Shown here one piece after another: positions 8,651-15,948 of a DNA stretch of 48,665 bases. Position 1 is the first letter of the stretch, and each line of letters opens with the position of its first letter. The stretch is taken from positions 1 through 48,665 of the forward strand of contig JAIEMJ010000021.1 in NCBI GenBank assembly GCA_019752335.1. The letters are read 5' to 3'. A program made the position numbers and the translations under genes. The notes beneath the pieces are model-generated. The model did not search any database. It was not told the origin of the DNA and worked only from the letters and a program-made list of their open reading frames with translations. Origin of the DNA: Bryobacteraceae bacterium. GTDB taxonomy: Bacteria; Acidobacteriota; Terriglobia; Bryobacterales; Bryobacteraceae.

Positions 8651-8989
8651 GAGTGCCTTGGCGGCTGCTTCCACGCTGTCGTGTAGCTTCAGCACGTCGC
8701 CCGTATGGGTGATGCGGATGATGTCCAGGACGCGGGTGACGGCGCCGGCGAGAACCACCTTGCCGCCGGCCTTTTCCATATTGCCGGTGGTCACCAGGAG
8801 CATGCCGAGCGCGGCGCTATCGATGTAGTCCACGCCGGCCATATCCAGCACCAACTTGCGTTTGCCTTCGGCGATCAGATTCCCGGCGGCGCGCTCAGCG
8901 TCACTCAGGCGATTGCCCAGGTGCATGCGGCCGGTGAACTTCAGGACAGTGATATCAGGTTCGATGGTTTGGGTTTGAAATTCGAGCAT
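8642..8989 (-). CDS. STAS-domain protein (anti-sigma factor antagonist type)
   Basis: The 115-residue single-domain protein has a STAS fold pattern: ITVLKFTGRMHLGN, KLVLDMAGVDYIDSAALG and GGKVVLAG. Ser58, following Asp57, is in the position that is phosphorylated by anti-sigma kinases in SpoIIAA-like proteins. In that family the unphosphorylated form binds and sequesters the kinase/anti-sigma partner. No RsbW-type kinase gene is adjacent, so the partner must be encoded elsewhere. CGGGAG lies upstream of the ATG. It stands alone on the minus strand between secreted-protein genes. Confidence 0.9.
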   Translation of the reverse strand: MLEFQTQTIEPDITVLKFTGRMHLGNRLSDAERAAGNLIAEGKRKLVLDMAGVDYIDSAALGMLLVTTGNMEKAGGKVVLAGAVTRVLDIIRITHTGDVLKLHDSVEAAAKALAG

Positions 8990-9059
8990 CGGTGTAACTC
9001 CCGTAGCATATCAGTTCGTTGACCTCCTGCCATGAAGAGCTGAAGTAAGATGGAAGTCA

Positions 9060-9656
9060 ATGAAGAATTCGCTAGTGCTAGTGGGGTTGTCCCTGGCACT
9101 GTTTCACTCCCCCTCGCTCCACGGCCAGTCGGTGGGCATCGGCATCAAGGCCGGAGTCCCGCTGACGGACGTTTTGCAGCCCGGCGCGATCACGCGCGCA
9201 AAGGTCGACACGACGCGACTGGCGATCGGGCCGGTGATGGAAGTCCGCTTTCCCTTCGGCTTGGGGATCGAAGTCGGAGCGCTGTATAAGCGTTTCCGGC
9301 AGACCGGCCAGACGGGTCCGCGAGACCTCACCGTGATTGACCAGAGCGGCCGCAGTTGGGAGTTTCCCGTGTTGGCGAAGGTCCGCTTGCCGGGCGTGGG
9401 CATCCGGCCTTACGTCGAGGGCGGCTTCAGCTACAACCGGCTCACTGACATCGTCAAACCCTTTCAGGCCGCGATCGCCAATCCTCGCGACCTGGTCAAT
9501 TCCATTGGCCGGCCGGGCTTCGTGATGGGCGGGGGCATCGAGATCGGTTCGCGCAAATTGCGCCTGCAACCGGGACTGCGTTGGACGCGCTACAACACCA
9601 GTAGCTTTATCCCGTCCGTCAACTCCATCGACTTCCTGGTCGGACTGATGTTCTAA
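9060..9656 (+). CDS. Small outer-membrane beta-barrel protein
   Basis: The 198-residue product has a signal peptide ending near LHGQ (residue 23). Amphipathic strands with aromatic girdles follow (IGIKAGVPL, MEVRFPFGLGIEVGALYKRF, FPVLAKVRLPG, YVEGGFSYNR, LQPGLRWTRY), ending in DFLVGLMF with a C-terminal Phe. This is the pattern of the outer-membrane beta-barrel (PF13568-like) proteins. GGAAG lies shortly before the ATG. The stop is only five bases from rpe, so the genes are probably cotranscribed. The specific role is unknown. Confidence 0.8.
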   Translation: MKNSLVLVGLSLALFHSPSLHGQSVGIGIKAGVPLTDVLQPGAITRAKVDTTRLAIGPVMEVRFPFGLGIEVGALYKRFRQTGQTGPRDLTVIDQSGRSWEFPVLAKVRLPGVGIRPYVEGGFSYNRLTDIVKPFQAAIANPRDLVNSIGRPGFVMGGGIEIGSRKLRLQPGLRWTRYNTSSFIPSVNSIDFLVGLMF

Positions 9657-9661
9657 GCCCC

Positions 9662-10339
9662 ATGCCAGAAATTCTCCCCTCCCTCCTCGCGGCCGACTTT
9701 GGCCACCTCGCCGAGCAGATTGCATTGGTGGAAGCCGCGGGCGTCCGCATGCTGCACCTCGATGTGATGGACGGCCATTTCGTCCCCAATATCAGCTTCG
9801 GCTTGCCCGTGGTGAGCGCCGTGCGCAAGCTCTCCCGCTCGGTACTCGATGTGCATCTGATGATTACGGAGCCTGACCGTTACCTGGCTGCCTTCCGCGA
9901 CGCCGGCGCCGATCAGATCCTGGTCCACTACGAGGCCTGCCCGCATTTGGACCGTACGCTCGACGAGATTCGCCGCCTGGGCGCCAAGGCGGGCGTCGTG
10001 CTGAATCCGGCCACTCCGGTGTCCGTTTTGGAGAACGTGCTGGGTGTGGCAGACATCGTGCTCATCATGAGCGTGAATCCCGGCTTCGGCGGCCAAAAGT
10101 TTATTCCTTACGCGCTCAACAAAGTGCGCGCGCTGGAGCGGGCTAGAACGAACCAAGGATTGGACTTTGCGATTGAAATCGACGGTGGCATCACCGCCCA
10201 AAACGTGGCCGCGGCAGCCGAAGCCGGCGTGGACTGGTTTGTCGCCGGTTCCAGCGTCTTCGGCAGTGCCGATCCGGCGGCAGCTGTGCGAAATCTGCAC
10301 GAGTTGGCCGCGGGTCCGCATCACCTGCGGAAGGCCTAA
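9662..10339 (+). CDS. rpe: Ribulose-phosphate 3-epimerase
   Basis: The 225-residue TIM barrel interconverts D-ribulose 5-phosphate and D-xylulose 5-phosphate in the cytosolic pentose phosphate pathway. Key motifs are all present: PSLLAADF at residues 6-13, LHLDVMDGHFVPN with metal ligands His32 and Asp34, the His65 in DVHLMI, the phosphate loop MSVNPGFGGQKF and the catalytic Asp174 in IEIDGGI. Length is normal for the family. It sits in a plus-strand run with an outer-membrane protein gene before it and bamD after it. Confidence 0.96.
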   Translation: MPEILPSLLAADFGHLAEQIALVEAAGVRMLHLDVMDGHFVPNISFGLPVVSAVRKLSRSVLDVHLMITEPDRYLAAFRDAGADQILVHYEACPHLDRTLDEIRRLGAKAGVVLNPATPVSVLENVLGVADIVLIMSVNPGFGGQKFIPYALNKVRALERARTNQGLDFAIEIDGGITAQNVAAAAEAGVDWFVAGSSVFGSADPAAAVRNLHELAAGPHHLRKA

Positions 10340-10381
10340 CGCAATTCCAATCGAACATGTAGAATGAAGAGGTTGACCAAC

Positions 10382-11623
10382 ATGCGCCATTTTGCCCTCC
10401 TTCGCCAGAGCTTGCTCCTGGTGTGCGTCTGCCTTGCGCTGCTCTCCGGATGCCGCAAGAAGAAGTACGAGAACCCGATCACCAAGGACACCCAACAGCC
10501 CGACAAGGTGCTGTTCGATAAGTCCGTGGCCGATATCGAACGCGGCCGCTACGAAGTGGCCCGCCTCACTTTGCAGACGCTGATCAATACCTACGACACC
10601 AGCGAATACCTGGCGAAGGCAAAGCTCGCCATTGCCGATAGCTGGTTCCGCGAAGGCGGCTCCAACGGCTTGGCGCAGGCCGAGGCCGAATATAAGGACT
10701 TCATCCTGTTCTATCCGACGATGGAAGAGTCGGCCGAGAGCCAGGAGAAGATCTGTATGATCCATTACAAGCAGATGGAGAAGCCGGATCGCGATAGCAA
10801 CCAGGCGCAACGCGCCGAGGAAGAGTGCCGCACGGTGCTGAACCAGTTTCCGAACTCGAAGTTCGCGCCGCGCGTCGCGCAGTTGTTGCGCAACATCCAG
10901 GAGGCGATCGCTGAAGGCGAATTCCGTGTAGGCGCCTTCTATCACAAGAAGGGCAGCTTCCCGGCGGCCGCGAATCGGCTGCAAACGCTGACTGACCATT
11001 ACCCGATCTACAGCCAGGCTGACGAAGCGCTCTTCCAATTGGGCGACTCCTACAGCAAGATGGGCAATCGTTTCCGCGAACGCGCCGGACAAGCCTATTC
11101 GCGGATCGTGAAGGAGTACCCGCTCAGCGCGCGCGTCGACGAAGCGAAGCAGATGCTGAAGCAGATGGAAATGCCCGTGCCCGAAGCTGACCCGGCCGCC
11201 GCGGCGCGCATGAAGTACGAACTTGAGAATCGTACCAAAGCCAGCATGCTCAACAAGAGCCTCGGCTTTATGAGCCGCGGTCCTGACACTCGGCTGGCGG
11301 CCAAGAGCGGCACGCCGGCGATGACGCCCATGCGCCCCGCCATTCCCGTGAGCGTGCCGGTCGTGGCGCCCGCCGCGGTAGGCGGAACGACGGATGTGAC
11401 TGTGCAGCAGGTGGGTAACTCCTCGGCGCTCGACAACAATCCGGACGCCCGTCAGATTCAGCCGGCGGCTCCGGCGACGAATCCTGACGGCACGCCCGCC
11501 GCCACTGCTCCCGCCACTCCGGCTCCGCCCGTGGCGAACGAGCCCTTGCCCGCCAACCGGCAGGCCCCCGTGACGAAGAAGAAGAAAACGCCGAAGCCCC
11601 CCAAGGCGCCCAAGCAGAAGTAA
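10382..11623 (+). CDS. bamD: Outer-membrane assembly lipoprotein BamD
   Basis: The product is a lipoprotein of the BAM complex that helps insert beta-barrel proteins. The signal peptide ends in a lipobox, LLSGC, with the acylated Cys at residue 24 counting from ATG 10382. That start is preferred because GAAGAGG lies nine bases upstream; an in-frame ATG at 10364 lacks a clear site and adds six residues. TPR-like helices fill about residues 40-260 (YEVARLTLQTLIN, AEAEYKDFILFYP, RLQTLTDHYPIYSQADEALFQLGDSY). Residues from about 290 form an Ala/Pro/Thr-rich tail ending in a Lys-rich stretch that is absent from E. coli BamD. The long low-complexity tail is unusual but not rare in Acidobacteria. Confidence 0.88.
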   Translation: MRHFALLRQSLLLVCVCLALLSGCRKKKYENPITKDTQQPDKVLFDKSVADIERGRYEVARLTLQTLINTYDTSEYLAKAKLAIADSWFREGGSNGLAQAEAEYKDFILFYPTMEESAESQEKICMIHYKQMEKPDRDSNQAQRAEEECRTVLNQFPNSKFAPRVAQLLRNIQEAIAEGEFRVGAFYHKKGSFPAAANRLQTLTDHYPIYSQADEALFQLGDSYSKMGNRFRERAGQAYSRIVKEYPLSARVDEAKQMLKQMEMPVPEADPAAAARMKYELENRTKASMLNKSLGFMSRGPDTRLAAKSGTPAMTPMRPAIPVSVPVVAPAAVGGTTDVTVQQVGNSSALDNNPDARQIQPAAPATNPDGTPAATAPATPAPPVANEPLPANRQAPVTKKKKTPKPPKAPKQK

Positions 11624-11626
11624 TCT

Positions 11627-12397
11627 ATGCCCCGAGTCCTGCTAGCCGACGACAGTCCGCACGCCCAACGCATGGGCGAGCGCATTCTCCGCGAAGGCGG
11701 CCACGAAGTCACTGCGGTGATGGACGGCGAGCGAGCGCTGATGCGCCTGGCCGAAGTGGACCCCGACGTCGTTCTGGTGGACGCCTTCTTGCCTTATCGC
11801 GACGGCTACGAGCTGTGCGATTTCATCAAGTCGCATCCGCGGTTCCGGCATGTGCGCGTCGTACTAACGGCCGGGTTGCTGGAGCCACTGGACGAATCCC
11901 GTGCCCGGCAGGTGAGCGCCGACGCGATTCTGAAGAAGCCCTTTGAAGCGTCGGTGGTGGTGGAGACACTTCGTCCGCTGTTTGAGCGCGCGCGGCGGGA
12001 TCGCGAGACGTACGGCCTGGCCGCGCTGCGCGTCGCCGAAGAACCTGACGAGGTGGAGCCGACGCTCGACACGGTGATTCCGGCGGGTCCGCCTGCCCCG
12101 TGGATGGCGCCCGTCACCGTGATGCCCGTGATTCAAGCGAGCGCACCTGGGCCTGCCGTGGCCGTCGCGCCGGCGCTGGAACCGATACCGCTGCCACCCG
12201 CCGCGCCCGTCGTTCTCGCGCCCCAACTGGTGCCGATTCGCGAGCCGGCCCCCACCGCTTATCCAGACCCCGAGCTCGTTCGTGCTGCCGTCACCATCGC
12301 GCTCGACGCGGCGATGCCGGTGATGATCGACGAACTGACGCGGCGCGTGCTCGCCGCCCTCACTCCGCAAGAAGACCGCAAAGTAAATCATGGCTGA
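11627..12397 (+). CDS. Receiver-domain protein with long Pro/Ala linker and C-terminal amphipathic helices
   Basis: Residues 1-120 are a complete two-component receiver domain: acidic pocket Asp8/Asp9, phosphoacceptor Asp52 in VLVDAFLP, Thr81 and the KKPF loop (Lys103/104). No DNA-binding output follows. A Pro/Ala/Val-rich linker (about 135-220) leads to a short C-terminal segment, LDAAMPVMIDELTRRVLAAL, which looks like an oligomerising amphipathic helix. The gene starts three bases after bamD and overlaps yajQ by eight bases, so it is in the same operon. It is probably a scaffold or protein-interaction response regulator. The cognate kinase is not in the window. Confidence 0.85.
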   Translation: MPRVLLADDSPHAQRMGERILREGGHEVTAVMDGERALMRLAEVDPDVVLVDAFLPYRDGYELCDFIKSHPRFRHVRVVLTAGLLEPLDESRARQVSADAILKKPFEASVVVETLRPLFERARRDRETYGLAALRVAEEPDEVEPTLDTVIPAGPPAPWMAPVTVMPVIQASAPGPAVAVAPALEPIPLPPAAPVVLAPQLVPIREPAPTAYPDPELVRAAVTIALDAAMPVMIDELTRRVLAALTPQEDRKVNHG

Positions 12398-12884
12398 CAA
12401 TAGTTTCGACATCGTTTCCAAAGTAGAGATTCCCGAGGTGGTGAACGCCATCCAGCAGGCGCAGAAGGAAATCCTCACGCGCTATGACCTGAAGGACTCG
12501 AAGTCCACTATCGAACTGAACGAGAAGGAGATGAAGATCCTCCTCGCCAGCAGTGACGACTTCAAGATCAAGGCCGTCATCGACATCCTGCAAAGCAAGC
12601 TCATCAAGCGCGGCGTGCCTGTCAAGAACCTCGATTACGGCAAGGTGGAAGCGGCGGCGGGCTCCTCCGTGCGCCAGGAGATCAAGCTCGTGCAGGGCAT
12701 TCCCGTGGAGAAGGCCAAAGACGTCGTGCGCGTCATCAAGGACAGCAAGAAGAAGGCGCAGGCTGCCATCATGGGCGACTATGTGCGCGTCAGCAGCAAG
12801 GATCGCGACACCCTGCAGGAGATTCTCGCCCTATTGCGCGGCGAGGACTTCGGCGTCGAACTGCAGTTCACCAACTACCGCTAA
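12390..12884 (+). CDS. yajQ: YajQ-family nucleotide-binding protein
   Basis: The 164-residue protein matches YajQ throughout: MADNSFDIVSKVEIPEV at the start, AQKEILTRYDLKDSK, QSKLIKRGVPVKNLDYG, QEIKLVQGIP and the final QFTNYR. Family members have two ferredoxin-like halves and some bind cyclic di-GMP as transcriptional co-regulators; others bind tRNA or GTP. The start overlaps the receiver gene, suggesting coupled translation and perhaps a shared signalling role. Confidence 0.95.
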   Translation: MADNSFDIVSKVEIPEVVNAIQQAQKEILTRYDLKDSKSTIELNEKEMKILLASSDDFKIKAVIDILQSKLIKRGVPVKNLDYGKVEAAAGSSVRQEIKLVQGIPVEKAKDVVRVIKDSKKKAQAAIMGDYVRVSSKDRDTLQEILALLRGEDFGVELQFTNYR

Positions 12885-12887
12885 GCG

Positions 12888-13523
12888 ATGGCGCGCCTCA
12901 TCGAAACGCTCATGATTCCGGGCCCCGCCGGACGCCTCGAAGCTTTGCTGGAAGAGCCGGACACGCCGCCCGTCATCGTTTCGCTGGTGTGCCACCCCCA
13001 TCCGCAGCATGGCGGCACGATGCACAACAAGGTGGTGTACCGCCTCGCCCGGGGCCTGCGCCGGGAAGGCTCGGTCGTCTTGCGCTTCAACTACCGCGGC
13101 GTCAATTTGAGCGAAGGCCAGTATGACAAAGGCGTCGGCGAGGTGGAGGACGCGCGCGCCTGCCTGGCCTTGCTGCGCGAACGCTATCCCGCGTTGCCGT
13201 TTCAGGTGGCGGGCTTCTCTTTCGGCTCGCGGATCGCGCTCAAGCTTGGTTGTGCGATGCAGCCTCAGCAGATCATCGCCGTCGGCTTTCCCACGGTGTA
13301 CAGCGATCGTGCGTTTCTCGAAAGTTGCACGCAGCCCAGGGTATTCATCCAAAGCACCAACGACGAGTTCGGTCCGGGGCCGGACCTGCTGGCCATGTAT
13401 GAACCGCTGCCGGAGCCCAAGTCTCTGCACTGGGTACCGTCCAAGGATCATTTCTTCGTCGACGCCCTGGATGATTTCGAGCGCGTGGTGCAGAGCGTCG
13501 CGATTCCAGCCTTAGCGGGGTAG
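12888..13523 (+). CDS. Alpha/beta hydrolase (COG2945 type)
   Basis: The 211-residue hydrolase has the family motifs CHPHPQHGGTMHNKVV (about residues 35-50), LRFNYRGV and the nucleophile elbow GFSFGS with Ser111. Asp159 (QSTNDEF) and His188 (KDHFF) complete a plausible triad. There is no signal peptide, so it acts in the cytoplasm; substrates of this group are mostly unknown esters. It starts four bases after yajQ. Its last 12 bases overlap the convergent ferritin-like gene. Confidence 0.85.
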   Translation: MARLIETLMIPGPAGRLEALLEEPDTPPVIVSLVCHPHPQHGGTMHNKVVYRLARGLRREGSVVLRFNYRGVNLSEGQYDKGVGEVEDARACLALLRERYPALPFQVAGFSFGSRIALKLGCAMQPQQIIAVGFPTVYSDRAFLESCTQPRVFIQSTNDEFGPGPDLLAMYEPLPEPKSLHWVPSKDHFFVDALDDFERVVQSVAIPALAG

Positions 13524-14243
13524 GCACAACTGGCGACGGCGCTGGCCCTCGGTGCGCCGCTGAACTTGCGCCAGCGCCTCGAAGGAAGCCTCCAACACGT
13601 CCTCCAGCGGCCAAGCCGTCGCGCGAAAGAGCGCGCGGTGCTGCGCGTACACCACGAGTGTCGCCCCCAACACCGCGCCGGCCTGCAGCGTCCGCGCGAC
13701 CGAAGCGAGCCAGAAACCACGCCGTTTGCCCAAGCGGGCGAGCGTCTGCCCCTGATACTTGAGGTGCATCTGCTCATCGCGTAGGATCTGCCGGCACAGG
13801 GCGCGCAGCCAAGGCGACGCCGTGGCGTCGTGCAGGGCCGAGTAGTACGGCACGGCGACGCACTCGGCGGAGACCAGCACCGTGACAATGCACTCGTGGC
13901 CCCAGAGTTTTCGCAGCCAGCGGAAGAGCCCGTTGGCACGGTCGCGGGTGAGGCGCGGGATGCCCTCGTGGTCCATGAAGTCGCCCAGGCGTGCGGAATG
14001 GCGATGCTCCTCGGCGATGAACAGTGCGAGCGACTCGGGGTAGTCCGGCTCGCCTTCCTCATCGGCGAAGGCACGGCCCAGTCGCAGGAAAGTCTGGCCA
14101 GAGGCGCCCTCTCCCAACTGAAATTGCTGGATCGATTTTGCAATCAGCGCCCGCTCCGCGCCTGTCAGTCGAGGCGCGGAGCGCGGGAACTCCGGCCAAT
14201 GGTTCTGGAGAAAGTAGCGTGTCCATCCTTTGTACTTTGTCAT
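13512..14243 (-). CDS. Ferritin-like helical protein
   Basis: The 243-residue protein is almost all helix. It carries metal-ligand patterns of a ferritin-like di-iron four-helix bundle: EEHRH near residue 79, AECVAVPYY near 128 and RDEQMHLKY near 154. A hydrophobic segment (LQAGAVLGATLVVYA, about 186-200) may be membrane-associated. I choose ATG 14243; an in-frame TTG at 14279 is really the -35 hexamer TTGACA. The start codon lies in the centre of a palindrome, which suggests direct repression. The reaction is unknown. It is divergent from the TonB-type gene. Confidence 0.6.
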   Translation of the reverse strand: MTKYKGWTRYFLQNHWPEFPRSAPRLTGAERALIAKSIQQFQLGEGASGQTFLRLGRAFADEEGEPDYPESLALFIAEEHRHSARLGDFMDHEGIPRLTRDRANGLFRWLRKLWGHECIVTVLVSAECVAVPYYSALHDATASPWLRALCRQILRDEQMHLKYQGQTLARLGKRRGFWLASVARTLQAGAVLGATLVVYAQHRALFRATAWPLEDVLEASFEALAQVQRRTEGQRRRQLCLPR

Positions 14244-14252
14244 ACAAAGTAC
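14232..14252. promoter_or_regulatory. Operator-like palindrome centred on a start codon
   Basis: GTACTTTGT (14232-14240) and ACAAAGTAC (14244-14252) are perfect inverted repeats separated by CAT. That CAT is the complement of the ATG of the ferritin-like gene. The 9-bp arms with a 3-bp centre look like a dimeric repressor site of the PadR or TetR kind. It overlaps the predicted -10 end and transcription start. Confidence 0.65.
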
Positions 14253-14279
14253 ACTACAATAGATAGCATATTCTGTCAA
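14251..14279 (-). promoter_or_regulatory. Predicted promoter of the ferritin-like gene
   Basis: On the minus strand TTGACA (14279-14274) is followed 17 bases later by TAGTGT (14256-14251). The -35 is perfect and the -10 is weak (three of six). A start point about seven bases further on would fall at or next to the ATG, implying a leaderless or nearly leaderless transcript. Confidence 0.5.
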
Positions 14280-14351
14280 GCGGGCAGGGAACTCCCGGTG
14301 CGGGAATGGTGTCTACCGCCATGTCCGCCACTAAAGAAGGAGATCCATCCG

Positions 14352-15083
14352 ATGTTCGAATCCAGCTTTGCCCTCGACACCCCGGGACGGCGCTCGCCCC
14401 TGCTCATCTCGCTGACGCTGCAGTGCGCCACTGTCGCGACTTTGGTGATCCTGCCGCTCTTCTACATCGAGCAGCTTTCCATCATCCCCAGCATGCCGGT
14501 GCCGGTGTACGCGCCGAAGTTGCCGCACATCAAGATCATCAGTGTGATGCGGGAAGCCGCGGCCAGTTTAGCGCCGAGGCTGTCGGAGACGCGCCGGATT
14601 TTCCGCGCGCCAGCCACCATCGCGCCGCTGACGCCCGGCCGCATTGATGCGACTGAGCCCGGCATCCCCACGAGTACGGTGGGACCCGGCAGTATCCCAG
14701 ACGGTGCCGTGATTGGCGACTTCCAGTTCCGCGTCGCGCCGCCGCCAGCGGCCGAGACAAAGCCAGTCGCCGTGGTGAAACCCGTGCCGTCCAAGCCCAC
14801 GCCCGTGGGAGGCTCCGTCCAGGCGGCGAAGTTGATCTATCAGGTCAAGCCGGTGTATCCGCCGCTGGCGAGGCAGGCCAGGATTCAGGGCACCGTCCGG
14901 CTGCAAGCGGTGATCGCCCGCGACGGTACGATTCAGAATCTGGTGTTATCGAGCGGTCACCCATTGCTCGTGCAGTCGGCGCTGGAAGCGGTACGGCAAT
15001 GGCGCTATCGCGCGACGACGCTGAATGGGGAGAATGTCGAGGTGATGACGCAGATTGACGTCAACTTTACGCTGAGCCAGTAG
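14352..15083 (+). CDS. TonB-family energy transducer
   Basis: The 243-residue protein has a single N-terminal membrane helix (about residues 16-40, LLISLTLQCATVATLVILPL). A periplasmic Pro/Ala/Lys-rich linker follows (about 115-155), then a TonB C-terminal domain with YPPLARQARIQGTVRLQAV, the GHPLLVQSALEAVRQWRY core and a final strand before DVNFTLSQ. It is expected to couple inner-membrane energy to TonB-dependent receptors such as the one at 3212. ATG 14352 has AAGGAG nine bases upstream. ExbB and ExbD genes are not in the window. Confidence 0.88.
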   Translation: MFESSFALDTPGRRSPLLISLTLQCATVATLVILPLFYIEQLSIIPSMPVPVYAPKLPHIKIISVMREAAASLAPRLSETRRIFRAPATIAPLTPGRIDATEPGIPTSTVGPGSIPDGAVIGDFQFRVAPPPAAETKPVAVVKPVPSKPTPVGGSVQAAKLIYQVKPVYPPLARQARIQGTVRLQAVIARDGTIQNLVLSSGHPLLVQSALEAVRQWRYRATTLNGENVEVMTQIDVNFTLSQ

Positions 15084-15096
15084 CAAGGAGATTGAA

Positions 15097-15184
15097 TGGT
15101 GGCGAAGGTGGGGGTCGAACCCACACGCACGTTAAGTACGGCAGATTTTGAGTCTGCTGCGTCTGCCAGTTCCGCCACTTCGCC
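15097..15184 (-). tRNA. tRNA-Leu (anticodon CAA)
   Basis: On the minus strand the acceptor GGCGAAG (5' end at 15184) pairs with CTTCGCC. It is followed by A and an encoded CCA (15099-15097). The anticodon arm GCAGA-CTCAAAA-TCTGC places CAA at positions 34-36, reading UUG codons. A class II variable arm (CCGTACTTAACGTGCG region) and a GTGGG-TTCGACC-CCCAC T-arm are present, as expected for leucine. Confidence 0.96.
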
Positions 15185-15204
15185 ACACTCGACTGACAAT
15201 TCTG

Positions 15205-15233
15205 ATTTTAGCACCCATTGGCTTGCTTGTCTT
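15205..15233 (-). promoter_or_regulatory. Promoter of tRNA-Leu
   Basis: On the minus strand an extended -10 (TGCTAAAAT, hexamer 15210-15205) is preceded 17 bases upstream by AAGACA (15233-15228). The expected start is about 14 bases before the tRNA 5' end. The rest of the gap to 15411 holds a small hairpin, TCGCAA/TTGCGA, near 15233-15248 and no gene. Confidence 0.65.
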
Positions 15234-15411
15234 CGCAAAAAGTTGCGAGAAATTCCAACATTTTTTCCACAGGCCCGGGTTTACCAATTCGTCCCCCGGG
15301 TGTGACAAGCTGTGTCCACCCGATACAGCGCGACGCGGCGACGGCCGCTAAGTGGCTTAGTTTCATCGCAACAGAATGGAACTGGACGTGCTTCGTACTG
15401 GACCGTAAGGA

Positions 15412-15948
15412 ATGCTCCGCTCTCTCCGACTCTCGATCTTGTGCGCGGTGATGGCGAATTTCGCCTTCGCGACCACCCTGGAACAGCTCACCATGGACGA
15501 CCTGCTGGCCAAATCGACGCGGGTGGTACGCGGCCGGGTGAACGATTGCAGCGGCTCTTTCCGGGGCGCCATGATCTACACCAGTTGCTCGGTGACGGTC
15601 ATTGAGACGCTGAAGGGCACGCCGGGAAGCCAGGCTCGCTTCGCCGTTCCGGGTGGCAGAGCCGGCACGATCCGGCAGTCCATTTCGGGCGCGCCGCAGT
15701 TTGAGACGGGCGTTGAATATGTTCTCTTTCTGTGGACTTCGCCCAGCGGCTTCACCCAGATCCTGGGGCTATCACAGGGCAAATTCGAGGTTCGGGCAGG
15801 TAGTACAGGAGCCGTAGCTACCCGCGACGCCATCAGCGACGTCACCATGCTGGATGGGATGGGGCAGGAAGTCCGCGATCAGGGCGTCCGCATGACGCTC
15901 ACAGTTTTGCGCGAGCGGCTGGCGGCCCTGGGGAGCGCGAAGCAGTGA
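15412..15948 (+). CDS. Small secreted protein coupled to a metalloprotease
   Basis: The 178-residue product has a signal peptide (LRLSILCAVMANFAFA) and a compact beta-rich body. Motifs are STRVVRGRVNDCSGSF, a paired Cys (Cys46 and Cys59), SVTVIETLKG and QFETGVEYVLFLW. I recognise the type as a companion seen beside acidobacterial matrixins but cannot assign a function. AAGGA directly abuts ATG 15412, which is too close for normal use, so the true start may be slightly downstream (ATG 15451 would break the signal peptide). Its stop overlaps the next gene's GTG by four bases. Roles as inhibitor, chaperone or targeting partner are speculation. Confidence 0.7.
   Translation: MLRSLRLSILCAVMANFAFATTLEQLTMDDLLAKSTRVVRGRVNDCSGSFRGAMIYTSCSVTVIETLKGTPGSQARFAVPGGRAGTIRQSISGAPQFETGVEYVLFLWTSPSGFTQILGLSQGKFEVRAGSTGAVATRDAISDVTMLDGMGQEVRDQGVRMTLTVLRERLAALGSAKQ

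Noticed and set aside
9653-11092. Long open frame antisense to rpe and bamD, and similar antisense frames opposite 1478-2968 and 31215-32426
   Set aside because: They mirror the codon bias of real genes on the other strand, show no recognisable domains, and the sense genes are firmly identified.
14244-14279. TTG at 14279 as the start of the ferritin-like gene
   Set aside because: The TTG is the first part of a perfect TTGACA -35 element and the added 12 residues are not family-like. ATG 14243 is the better choice.
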